NCBI GenBank assembly: GCA_028292145.1
Contig: JAQGMX010000025.1
Span: forward strand, 1 to 13,915
Reading direction: 5' to 3'
DNA from: Variovorax sp.
GTDB taxonomy: Bacteria > Pseudomonadota > Gammaproteobacteria > Burkholderiales > Burkholderiaceae_C
DNA: 13,915 nt
Shown: positions 7,124 through 13,698 of the stretch, one piece after another
Numbering within the stretch: position 1 is the stretch's first letter
Layout: every line of letters begins with the position of its first letter
Notes under the pieces: generated by a model
Databases searched by the model: none
The model's input: the letters and a program-made list of their open reading frames with translations, nothing else
Told to the model about the DNA's origin: nothing
Translations under genes and position numbers: made by a program

Positions 7124-8125
7124 TCAGGCTGTGGAGGCAGTTCCGGAAACAAACCAGGCCTGCGCTTCGGCCGGCAATGTGCGGCCGGTGGCATGCGCTC
7201 TTTCGAGCACCTGCCAGAAATGACGGTAACTGGCGCGGTCGTGCAGCACGCCGTCGACGCTCACGGGCGCCCATTCGGCCTCGATCGCGCGCGCCACGAT
7301 GCGGGTCGCGACGTCGATCTGCTGCGCATCGGGCGCGAAAGCTTCGAGGATCGGGCGGATCTGGCTCGGGTGGATGCTCCACATCCGCGTGTAGCCGAAC
7401 TCGCGCGCGGCGCGCCTGGCGGCGGCGCGCATGGCGTCGGCATCGCTGAACTCGGTCACGACGCAGTGCGACGGCACCTTGCCGAAAGCATGCGCTGCGG
7501 AGGCGATCTCCAGCTTGGCGCGCACGACCAGCGGATGCGTGAACTGACCTACCGCGCCCATCCCGTCAGCCGGAATCGCGCCCGCGTGCGCAGAAACGAA
7601 ATCCATCAGTCCAAAGCTGAGCGACTGGACGCGGGGGTGCGCGGCGATGTCGAAGGCGTTGCGTACCGCCAACGGCGATTCGATCAGCACATGGAGCGGC
7701 AGCGCCGTGGCACCGGCAGCATCGATGGCCTCGATCGCAAGCGCCACATCGGCAGCAGATTCGACCTTCGGCACCATCAGGTAATCGAGGCGCCGACCGG
7801 CACGGCCGACGATGGTTTCGACATCCGCGGCAAAGGATTCGTGAGAAACCGGATGCACGCGGGCGCCGACCCGCGCGCCGGCAGCAGCACCGAGCACCAG
7901 CTCGGAAACCAGCGCCGCGTGTTCGGATTCGCCGCCGACCGGCGCGCCGTCTTCGCAATCGAGCGTGACGTCGAACACGCAGGCGCCGAACTCTTCGGAC
8001 ATCTCTGCCTGCAGCGCGAGGCTCTTCTTCATGCGCGCTTCGACGCCGCTGTAGTGGTCGCAGACCGGCAGCGATACGGCGCCGGCTTGCGCGCCGAGCA
8101 GCACTTCACGGGGATGGGCATTCAT
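7124..8125 (-). CDS. CitE/HpcH-HpaI-family CoA-ester lyase-like protein
   Basis: The protein has 333 residues and belongs to the HpcH/HpaI aldolase and citrate-lyase beta-subunit family, TIM-barrel enzymes that split or form C-C bonds, often of malyl-CoA, citramalyl-CoA or similar esters, using Mg2+. Visible motifs are DCEDGAP (56-62, the family's acidic motif), ARVHP (88-92), LIESP (147-151, probable metal ligand E149), DF at 175-176 (probable second ligand D175) and IHPSQI (251-256), a family hallmark near the C terminus. No citrate lyase alpha or gamma subunit gene is present, so it is not part of a classical citrate lyase complex. Its ATG at 8125 overlaps the tam stop in an ATGA arrangement, indicating translational coupling. 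Its own ribosome binding site is weak, consistent with that. The family is firm; the substrate is not known, and a malyl- or citramalyl-CoA role is only a guess. Confidence 0.85.
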   Translation of the reverse strand: MNAHPREVLLGAQAGAVSLPVCDHYSGVEARMKKSLALQAEMSEEFGACVFDVTLDCEDGAPVGGESEHAALVSELVLGAAAGARVGARVHPVSHESFAADVETIVGRAGRRLDYLMVPKVESAADVALAIEAIDAAGATALPLHVLIESPLAVRNAFDIAAHPRVQSLSFGLMDFVSAHAGAIPADGMGAVGQFTHPLVVRAKLEIASAAHAFGKVPSHCVVTEFSDADAMRAAARRAAREFGYTRMWSIHPSQIRPILEAFAPDAQQIDVATRIVARAIEAEWAPVSVDGVLHDRASYRHFWQVLERAHATGRTLPAEAQAWFVSGTASTA

Positions 8126-8925
8126 GCGTCAGTGCTTTTCTTCTTTTGCGCCACGATGAACATCCGCGGAAACGCCAGCAGCAGCTTGCCGTCGGCCCGC
8201 GCCGGATACGCCTGCGCCACGCGGCGCTCGTATTCGGCAAGATAGCTGGCTTGCAGATCGGGAGGCAGACCGTCGACGAAAGGCTTGAGGCCGGTGCTGC
8301 GCACCCAGTCGACGATCGCCGCGGCGGAAGCCATCGGATGTTGGTAGATGGTGTGCCACACGTCGACATGGGCCGCATCGCGCGCCAGCAGGTCGTAATA
8401 GCCGGCGAGCGGCAGCAGCAAGGTGCGCAGCTTGTCGGCATCGCCGATGTGGCCTTTCCACGGCGCCTCGGATGCGACTTCGCGCATCAGACGGTGCGTG
8501 GGTTCTTCCCGGTTGTCGGGCATCTGGACGGCGAGAACGCCGCCAGGCGCCAATGCGGCGAACAGGCGCGGGATCAGCTTTTCGTGATCGGGCACCCATT
8601 GCAACGCGGCGTTGGCGTAGATGAGATCGGGAGCAGCATCGCCGGCGGAAGGATTCCACGTCGCGATGTCGCCGAGTTCGAAGCGCGCAGCCGGCAGGCG
8701 CTCGCGCGCGCTGACCAGCATGGCTTCGGAGTTGTCGATGCCGACGACTTCGGCATCCGGGAACCGCCGGACGATGAGTTCGGTGGAATTCCCAGGACCG
8801 CAGCCCAGATCGACCGCCAGGGTCGCCTCGGTCAGCGGCACCCGCGCCAGCAGCTCTTCGGCCGGGCGCGTGCGCTCGTCCTCGAAACGGCGGTAGAGCG
8901 AGGGATTCCAGTCGCGCATCGTCAT
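8122..8925 (-). CDS. tam: Trans-aconitate 2-methyltransferase
   Basis: Tam transfers a methyl group from S-adenosylmethionine to trans-aconitate, the isomer that forms spontaneously from cis-aconitate and inhibits aconitase. The 267-residue protein resembles the Escherichia coli enzyme (about 252 residues) through most of its length. It has the N-terminal DWNPSLY (5-11) and RTRPAEELLARVP (18-30), SAM motif I DLGCGPGN (39-46), the acidic ribose-binding D64 in GIDNS, NAALQWVPDH (105-114) and the C-terminal LLLAFPRMFIVA (248-259). Starts at 8925 (M1) and 8919 (M3) are both possible; the second aligns better with the E. coli N terminus, and neither has a good ribosome binding site. The gene starts 16 bases after the mdh stop and overlaps the next gene by 4 bases, so it is within an operon. 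Its place beside acnB fits its function. Confidence 0.92.
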   Translation of the reverse strand: MTMRDWNPSLYRRFEDERTRPAEELLARVPLTEATLAVDLGCGPGNSTELIVRRFPDAEVVGIDNSEAMLVSARERLPAARFELGDIATWNPSAGDAAPDLIYANAALQWVPDHEKLIPRLFAALAPGGVLAVQMPDNREEPTHRLMREVASEAPWKGHIGDADKLRTLLLPLAGYYDLLARDAAHVDVWHTIYQHPMASAAAIVDWVRSTGLKPFVDGLPPDLQASYLAEYERRVAQAYPARADGKLLLAFPRMFIVAQKKKSTDA

Positions 8926-8941
8926 CGGCAGCTTGTATTTC

Positions 8942-9928
8942 TCAGAGCAGGTGGGCGACGCCGGCTTGCTCGTCGGTCAGTTCCTTGAGCGTCTTGTCGA
9001 TACGTTCCTGGCTGAAAGCGTCGATGTCGAGGCCTTCGACGACCTTGTATTCGCCGTTTTCGGTCGTGACCGGGAAGCCGAACATCACGTCCTTTGGAAT
9101 GCCGTACTGGCCGTCCGACGGGATGCCCATCGTGACCCACTTGCCGTTGGTGCCCAGGGCCCAGTCGCGCATGTGGTCGATGGCGGCGTTGGCAGCCGAT
9201 GCGGCCGACGACGAACCGCGTGCCTCGATGATGGCTGCGCCGCGCTTGCCGACGGTCGGCAGGAAGGTGTTGGCGTTCCAGTCCTGGTCGTCGATCATCT
9301 TGGCGACGCTTTCGCCGTTGATGGTCGCGAAGCGGTAGTCGGCGTACATCGTGGGCGAATGGTTGCCCCAGACGGTGAGCTTCTCGATGTCGGCGACGGC
9401 CTTGCCGGTCTTGGCCGCGAGCTGGCTGGCAGCGCGGTTGTGGTCGAGGCGCAGCATGGCGGTGAAGTTCTTGCGCGGCAGGTCGGGCGCGCTCTTCATG
9501 GCGATGTAGGCGTTGGTGTTGGCCGGGTTGCCGACGACCAGCACCTTGACGTCGCGGCTGGCGACGGCGTTGAGCGCCTTGCCTTGTGCGGTGAAGATGG
9601 CGCCATTGACGGCCAGCAGCTCGGCACGTTCCATGCCCGGGCCGCGCGGGCGCGAACCGACGAGCAGCGCGTAGTCGGCGTCCTTGAAGGCCGTCATCGG
9701 GTCGCCGTGGGCTTCCATGCCGACCAGCAGCGGGAACGCGCAATCGTCGAGCTCCATCATCACGCCCTTGAGCGCCTTTTGCGGGCCTTCGACCGGCACT
9801 TCGAGCAGTTGCAGGATGACCGGCTGGTCTTTACCGAGCATTTCGCCGGAGGCGATGCGGAACAACAGGGCGTAACCGATTTGGCCGGCGGCGCCGGTGA
9901 CGGCAACGCGAACGGGCTTTTTGCTCAT
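8942..9928 (-). CDS. mdh: Malate dehydrogenase (NAD-dependent)
   Basis: This 328-residue enzyme oxidises malate to oxaloacetate with NAD in the TCA cycle. It is of the cytosolic-type malate dehydrogenase group common in betaproteobacteria. The Rossmann glycine motif TGAAGQIGY is at 11-19, and E43 (LLEVP) sits where the NAD ribose-binding acidic residue is expected. The substrate loop includes R95 and R101 (GSRPRGPGMERAEL). NPANTNA is at 134-140, LDHNRA (161-166) carries the proton-relay D162 and R165, and WGNHSP (187-192) holds the catalytic H190. ATG at 9928 has GGAG 8 bases upstream. It is the first gene of the leftward cluster and is transcribed divergently from the GntR regulator gene. 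The coding sequence is complete with no missing key residues. Confidence 0.97.
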   Translation of the reverse strand: MSKKPVRVAVTGAAGQIGYALLFRIASGEMLGKDQPVILQLLEVPVEGPQKALKGVMMELDDCAFPLLVGMEAHGDPMTAFKDADYALLVGSRPRGPGMERAELLAVNGAIFTAQGKALNAVASRDVKVLVVGNPANTNAYIAMKSAPDLPRKNFTAMLRLDHNRAASQLAAKTGKAVADIEKLTVWGNHSPTMYADYRFATINGESVAKMIDDQDWNANTFLPTVGKRGAAIIEARGSSSAASAANAAIDHMRDWALGTNGKWVTMGIPSDGQYGIPKDVMFGFPVTTENGEYKVVEGLDIDAFSQERIDKTLKELTDEQAGVAHLL

Positions 9929-10061
9929 TGGGAAGACTCCAGAAAGTGAAGAAAACGGTGCAGGCGGGCACGAAGGCCGCCAGACACGGAACCGGCCGAC
10001 ATTTTAAGCCGATTCGAGATTTTCGGCGCGACTGTCTTATGTCTTATATAAGATCGAGGCA
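9929..10061 (+). promoter_or_regulatory. Divergent control region between mdh and the GntR regulator gene
   Basis: This 133-base spacer must carry the promoters of both the leftward TCA cluster and the regulator gene. On the minus strand TAAAAT (10006-10001) is a possible -10 for mdh, but no convincing -35 lies at the right distance. On the plus strand TATATA (10045-10050) inside the palindrome could be a -10 for the regulator. The operator candidate is listed separately. Confidence 0.6.
10034..10053. promoter_or_regulatory. Candidate operator: tandem GTCTTAT repeat running into a 12-base palindrome
   Basis: GTCTTAT occurs twice in tandem (10034-10040 and 10041-10047). The second copy runs into the perfect palindrome TCTTATATAAGA at 10042-10053. 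The palindrome ends 8 bases before the regulator start codon and overlaps its possible -10. AT-rich palindromes of this size are typical binding sites of GntR-family dimers, so autoregulation and control of mdh are likely. That the neighbouring regulator is the binder is inferred from position. Confidence 0.6.
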
Positions 10062-10835
10062 ATGTCCACGTCCGCCCCCATCGTGCCCTCGCCTCTCGTC
10101 GAGGCCGCCACGCCCTCCTTCAGTCCGCTCTATCAGCAGATCAAGTCGCTGATCCTGCAGAGCCTGCAGGCCGGCGAATGGAAGCCGGGCGAACCGATTC
10201 CGAGCGAAATGGACCTGGCAGCGCGGTTTCGGGTCAGCCAGGGCACCGTCCGCAAGGCGATCGACGAGCTGGCGGCTGAAAATCTGGTGATACGCCGTCA
10301 GGGCAAGGGCACCTTCGTTGCGACGCATGCCGAACAGAACGTGCAGTACCGATTCCTGAAGCTGGTGCCCGACAGTGGCGACACACAAACCGAGGGTCCG
10401 GCCGAGCGCACGATCGTCGATTGCAAGCGCCTTCGCGCCGCGTCCGACGTGGCCCGTGCGCTGGCGTTGCGCACCGGCGATGCCGTCCTGCAGGTGCGCC
10501 GGGTGCTGGCATACGCTGGCGTGCCGACCATCCTCGAAGACCTGTGGCTGCCCGGCACGCCGTTCAAGGGACTGACCGCCGAACGGCTGCGCGAATGGCG
10601 CGGGCCGATGTACGCGATGTTCGAAACCGAATTCGGCGTGCGCATGGTGCGAGCCCAGGAGCAGATCCGCGCGGTGCTGCCCGACGCGTCGCAGGCAGCG
10701 CTGCTGTCGGTGTCTGTCGCGACACCGCTTTTGAGCGTCGAGCGCATCGCGCACACCTACAACGACGCCCCGATGGAGCTCCGTCGCGGCCTTTACCGCA
10801 CCGATACGCACCATTATCGAAATGCACTCGGATGA
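10062..10835 (+). CDS. GntR-family transcriptional regulator, HutC type with UTRA domain
   Basis: The protein has 257 residues. The N-terminal winged helix-turn-helix of the GntR family covers about 22-87: SPLYQQIKSLI (21-31), PIPSEMDLAARFRVS (46-59), GTVRKAIDEL (61-70) and the wing RRQGKGTFVA (78-87). A UTRA-type effector-binding domain covers about 98-250, including PFKGL (167-171) and SVERIAHTY (225-233), so it is of the HutC subfamily, which binds small-molecule ligands. ATG at 10062 has only GAGG 2 bases upstream, an unusually short spacing. A GTG at 10083 is the only near alternative and has no ribosome binding site. Lying between divergent mdh and sdhCDAB, it probably controls these TCA genes and itself in response to a TCA or related acid. 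The ligand is not identifiable from the sequence. Confidence 0.9.
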   Translation: MSTSAPIVPSPLVEAATPSFSPLYQQIKSLILQSLQAGEWKPGEPIPSEMDLAARFRVSQGTVRKAIDELAAENLVIRRQGKGTFVATHAEQNVQYRFLKLVPDSGDTQTEGPAERTIVDCKRLRAASDVARALALRTGDAVLQVRRVLAYAGVPTILEDLWLPGTPFKGLTAERLREWRGPMYAMFETEFGVRMVRAQEQIRAVLPDASQAALLSVSVATPLLSVERIAHTYNDAPMELRRGLYRTDTHHYRNALG

Positions 10836-10866
10836 TCTTTAACAGACCTTTCAACCCTTGGCAGTC

Positions 10867-10895
10867 TTGGCTGTGCATAAGTTCGATGCTATCTT
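10867..10895 (+). promoter_or_regulatory. Candidate sigma70 promoter for the sdh operon
   Basis: TTGGCT at 10867-10872 (-35-like) is followed after 17 bases by TATCTT at 10890-10895 (-10-like). TG at 10887-10888 sits in the extended -10 position. Transcription would start near 10902 and leave a leader of about 135 bases before sdhC. The match is reasonable but not perfect, and TAGAAT at 10966-10971 is a second -10 candidate with no -35 partner. Confidence 0.5.
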
Positions 10896-10905
10896 TTCAA
10901 TAGCA
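10887..10905. promoter_or_regulatory. Inverted repeat overlapping the sdh -10 region
   Basis: TGCTAT (10887-10892) and ATAGCA (10900-10905) are perfect inverted halves with 7 bases between. The repeat covers the likely -10 and start point of the sdh promoter, a usual position for a repressor operator. It does not match the palindrome upstream of the GntR gene, so a different binder would be needed. It could also be chance. Confidence 0.35.
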
Positions 10906-11035
10906 AACCAACTTTCGCAACGCAGCCTTGCACGCAGACGACAGCTGCCTCATGGTGCATTGCAATAGAATTTTGCGTTGTTTGCATTTCTGCCAAAGAA
11001 CAAGCCGTTTCTCCAAAAAAGCAAAGAAAGTCCCC

Positions 11036-11470
11036 ATGACAGAGCTTGCCACGCCCCGGCCGCCGCGCCGTCAGTTCCGCAATATCAATGCGTTCACCGA
11101 CCTGACCACCTACCGGCTCCCGCCGGCTGGCATCGTTTCCATCCTGCACCGCGTCAGCGGTGCGCTGATGTTCCTGCTGATGCCGTTCATCATCTGGATG
11201 TTCGACACGTCGGTGTCATCCGAAATCTCGTTCGCCAAATTCAAGGCGACCTTCAACGTCGGGTTGTCGGGCATCTTCTTCAAACTGGTCGCGCTGGCTC
11301 TGATCTGGGCATTTCTGCATCACTTCATCGCCGGCATCCGCCATCTCTGGATGGACGTCAGCCACTCGGCTGCAAGCAAGGATTTCGGCAGGACTTCCGC
11401 CATCGTCGTGCTGGCGAGCAGCATTTTCCTGACCATCGTCCTCGGCGCGAAGCTGTTCGGCGTGTACTGA
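11036..11470 (+). CDS. sdhC: Succinate dehydrogenase cytochrome b556 subunit
   Basis: SdhC is one of the two membrane anchor subunits of complex II and helps bind heme b and ubiquinone. The 144-residue protein has the family motif SILHRVSG (35-42) and three predicted membrane helices (about 38-57, 78-99 and 120-141). The motif HFIAGIRHLWMD (96-107) makes H96 the probable heme ligand, matching H84 of the Escherichia coli subunit. R102 and H103 are also conserved. ATG at 11036 was chosen because it gives the usual N terminus; the frame is open upstream to 10928 but that part has no family features. No good Shine-Dalgarno sequence precedes it, only A-rich sequence (AAAGAAAG), so translation may be modest or regulated. 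It is the first gene of the sdhCDAB operon. Confidence 0.95.
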   Translation: MTELATPRPPRRQFRNINAFTDLTTYRLPPAGIVSILHRVSGALMFLLMPFIIWMFDTSVSSEISFAKFKATFNVGLSGIFFKLVALALIWAFLHHFIAGIRHLWMDVSHSAASKDFGRTSAIVVLASSIFLTIVLGAKLFGVY

Positions 11471-11483
11471 AAAGGAGCATGAA

Positions 11484-11849
11484 ATGTCTGTGAACTACGG
11501 CTCCAAGCGCATCGTCGTCGGCGCGCACTACGGTCTGCGCGACTGGCTCAGCCAGCGCGTCACCGCCGCCCTGATGGCGATCTTCACCCTGATCGTCATC
11601 GGTCAGGTCATCATTTCCCGTGGCCCGGTCGGCTACGACACCTGGTCGGGCATCTTTTCGTCCCAATGGATGAAAGTTTTGACCTTCGTGGTGATCGCTT
11701 CGCTGCTCTACCACGTATGGGTGGGTATGCGCGACATCTGGATGGACTACGTCCAGCCCGTCGGCATCCGCCTCGCCGCCCAAATTTTCACGATCGTCTG
11801 GTTGGTCGGTTGTGCCGGGTGGGCCATTCAAGTGCTTTGGAGACTTTGA
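11484..11849 (+). CDS. sdhD: Succinate dehydrogenase hydrophobic membrane anchor subunit
   Basis: SdhD is the second membrane anchor of complex II. The 121-residue protein has three hydrophobic helices (about 26-45, 63-83 and 97-118). H77 in LLYHVWVGMRDIWMDYV corresponds to H71 of the Escherichia coli subunit. D88 and Y89 fall 11 and 12 residues later, exactly as D82 and Y83 do in E. coli, where the tyrosine contacts ubiquinone. The start ATG at 11484 has AAAGGAG 6 bases upstream, and an out-of-frame ATG at 11479 is ignored. It begins 13 bases after sdhC and stops 5 bases before sdhA, so the genes are tightly linked in one operon. Confidence 0.94.
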   Translation: MSVNYGSKRIVVGAHYGLRDWLSQRVTAALMAIFTLIVIGQVIISRGPVGYDTWSGIFSSQWMKVLTFVVIASLLYHVWVGMRDIWMDYVQPVGIRLAAQIFTIVWLVGCAGWAIQVLWRL

Positions 11850-11854
11850 TACCC

Positions 11855-13666
11855 ATGACTGCCTACACAAAAGAACAGATCACCAAGCGCAAGTTCGACG
11901 TCGTCATCGTCGGCGCGGGTGGTTCCGGCATGCGCGCGTCGCTGCAACTGTCGCGCGCCGGCCTCAACGTCGCCGTGCTCTCGAAGGTCTTCCCGACCCG
12001 CTCGCACACGGTTGCGGCCCAGGGTGGCGTCGGCGCCTCGCTCGGCAACATGAGCGAAGACAACTGGCACTACCACTTCTATGACACGATCAAGGGCTCC
12101 GACTGGCTCGGCGACCAGGACGCGATCGAGTTCATGTGCCGCGAAGCACCGAAAGTGGTCTACGAGCTGGAACATTTCGGCATGCCGTTCGACCGCAATC
12201 CTGACGGCACCATCTATCAGCGTCCGTTCGGCGGTCATACGGCCAACTACGGCGAAAAGCCGGTTCAGCGCGCCTGCGCCGCAGCCGACCGCACCGGCCA
12301 CGCGATGCTGCACACGCTCTATCAGAAGAACGTCGAAGCCCGCACCCAGTTCTTCGTCGAATGGATGGCGCTCGACCTGATCCGCGACGACGAAGGCGAT
12401 GTCGTCGGCGTGACCGCGCTCGAAATGGAAACCGGCGATCTGCACATCCTGCAGGCCAAGACCGTGTTGCTGGCCACCGGCGGCGCCGGCCGGATTTTCC
12501 AGGCATCGACCAACGCCTTCATCAATACCGGCGACGGCCTCGGCATGGCCGCTCGTGCGGGCATTCCGCTGCAGGACATGGAGTTCTGGCAGTTCCACCC
12601 GACCGGCGTTGCCGGGGCCGGCGTGCTGCTGACCGAAGGCTGCCGCGGCGAAGGCGCGATTTTGCTCAACAGCAACGGCGAACGCTTCATGGAACGCTAC
12701 GCGCCCACCATGAAGGACCTGGCACCGCGCGACTTCGTTTCCCGCTCGATGGACCAGGAAATCAAGGAAGGTCGCGGTTGCGGTCCCAACAAGGACTACA
12801 TCCACATGAAGCTGGACCACCTCGGCGCCGAGACGATCCACAAGCGGCTGCCGTCGGTGTACGAGATCGGCATCAACTTCGCGAACGTCGACGTCACGAA
12901 GGAACCGATCCCGGTCGTGCCGACCATCCACTACCAGATGGGCGGCATTCCGACCAACATCAACGGCCAGGTCGTGATCCAGGACGCCGAGAACAAGAGC
13001 GTGGCGGTCAACGGCCTTTACGCGGTGGGCGAATGCTCCTGCGTGAGCGTGCACGGCGCCAACCGCCTGGGCACGAATTCGTTGCTCGACCTGCTGGTTT
13101 TCGGCCGCGCGGCTGGTAATCACATTGTCGAATTCAACGACAAGTTGAAGGAACACAAAACGCTGCCAGCCACTGCCGCAGACCGTTCGCTCGAACGCCT
13201 GAACCAGCTTGAAGCTTCTACATCGGGTGAATATGCCCAGGACGTCGCCAACGAAATCCGCACCGTGATGCAGCAGCACGCCGCCGTGTTCCGCAAGCAG
13301 GCGTCGATGAACGAAGGCGTGGCCAAGATCGCCGCCGTGCGCGACCGCGTCAACGCGATCACGCTCAAGGACAAGTCGCGCGTCTTCAACACTGCCCGCA
13401 TCGAAGCGCTGGAAGTCGACAACCTGATCGAAGTGGCGCAGGCCACGATGGTTTCGGCGGCCGCCCGCACCGAATGCCGCGGCGCCCACACGGTTGAAGA
13501 CTACGAGCGTCCGGCGGACGACCCGGTCGCGCCGCTCGGCCGCAACGATGCCGAGTGGATGAAGCACACGCTGTGGCACACCGGCGACAACAAGCTGACT
13601 TACAAGCCTGTCCGCCTGCAGCCACTGACGGTCGATTCCGTGCCGCCGAAGGTTCGTACCTTCTGA
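11855..13666 (+). CDS. sdhA: Succinate dehydrogenase flavoprotein subunit
   Basis: SdhA oxidises succinate to fumarate and passes electrons to FAD and then SdhB, on the cytoplasmic face of the membrane. The 603-residue protein is full length. GAGGSG (20-25) is the FAD dinucleotide-binding loop, and FPTRSHTVAAQGG (46-58) holds H51, the histidine that covalently binds FAD. Active-site positions are H248 (FHPTG), R292 (PRDFVSR), H359 (PTIHYQMGG) and R404 (HGANRLG), all present. ATG at 11855 was chosen for the family N terminus and because it lies 5 bases after the sdhD stop; GGAGA at 11839-11843 lies 11 bases upstream, a long spacing, so coupling to sdhD translation is likely. The frame is also open back to 11666 inside sdhD, but that part is not SdhA. 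Confidence 0.98.
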   Translation: MTAYTKEQITKRKFDVVIVGAGGSGMRASLQLSRAGLNVAVLSKVFPTRSHTVAAQGGVGASLGNMSEDNWHYHFYDTIKGSDWLGDQDAIEFMCREAPKVVYELEHFGMPFDRNPDGTIYQRPFGGHTANYGEKPVQRACAAADRTGHAMLHTLYQKNVEARTQFFVEWMALDLIRDDEGDVVGVTALEMETGDLHILQAKTVLLATGGAGRIFQASTNAFINTGDGLGMAARAGIPLQDMEFWQFHPTGVAGAGVLLTEGCRGEGAILLNSNGERFMERYAPTMKDLAPRDFVSRSMDQEIKEGRGCGPNKDYIHMKLDHLGAETIHKRLPSVYEIGINFANVDVTKEPIPVVPTIHYQMGGIPTNINGQVVIQDAENKSVAVNGLYAVGECSCVSVHGANRLGTNSLLDLLVFGRAAGNHIVEFNDKLKEHKTLPATAADRSLERLNQLEASTSGEYAQDVANEIRTVMQQHAAVFRKQASMNEGVAKIAAVRDRVNAITLKDKSRVFNTARIEALEVDNLIEVAQATMVSAAARTECRGAHTVEDYERPADDPVAPLGRNDAEWMKHTLWHTGDNKLTYKPVRLQPLTVDSVPPKVRTF

Positions 13667-13698
13667 GCACGCAAAAACAAATACCAAAGGTCAACACG

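Noticed and set aside
10928..11035. N-terminal extension of the sdhC frame, with several cysteines
   Set aside because: No family similarity, and SdhC normally begins close to the 11036 start; the region looks like promoter and leader.
11828..13687. Long open frame on the minus strand opposite sdhA (619 codons)
   Set aside because: It lies entirely opposite well-conserved sdhA, has no recognisable domains and a composition typical of the antisense of GC-rich codons.
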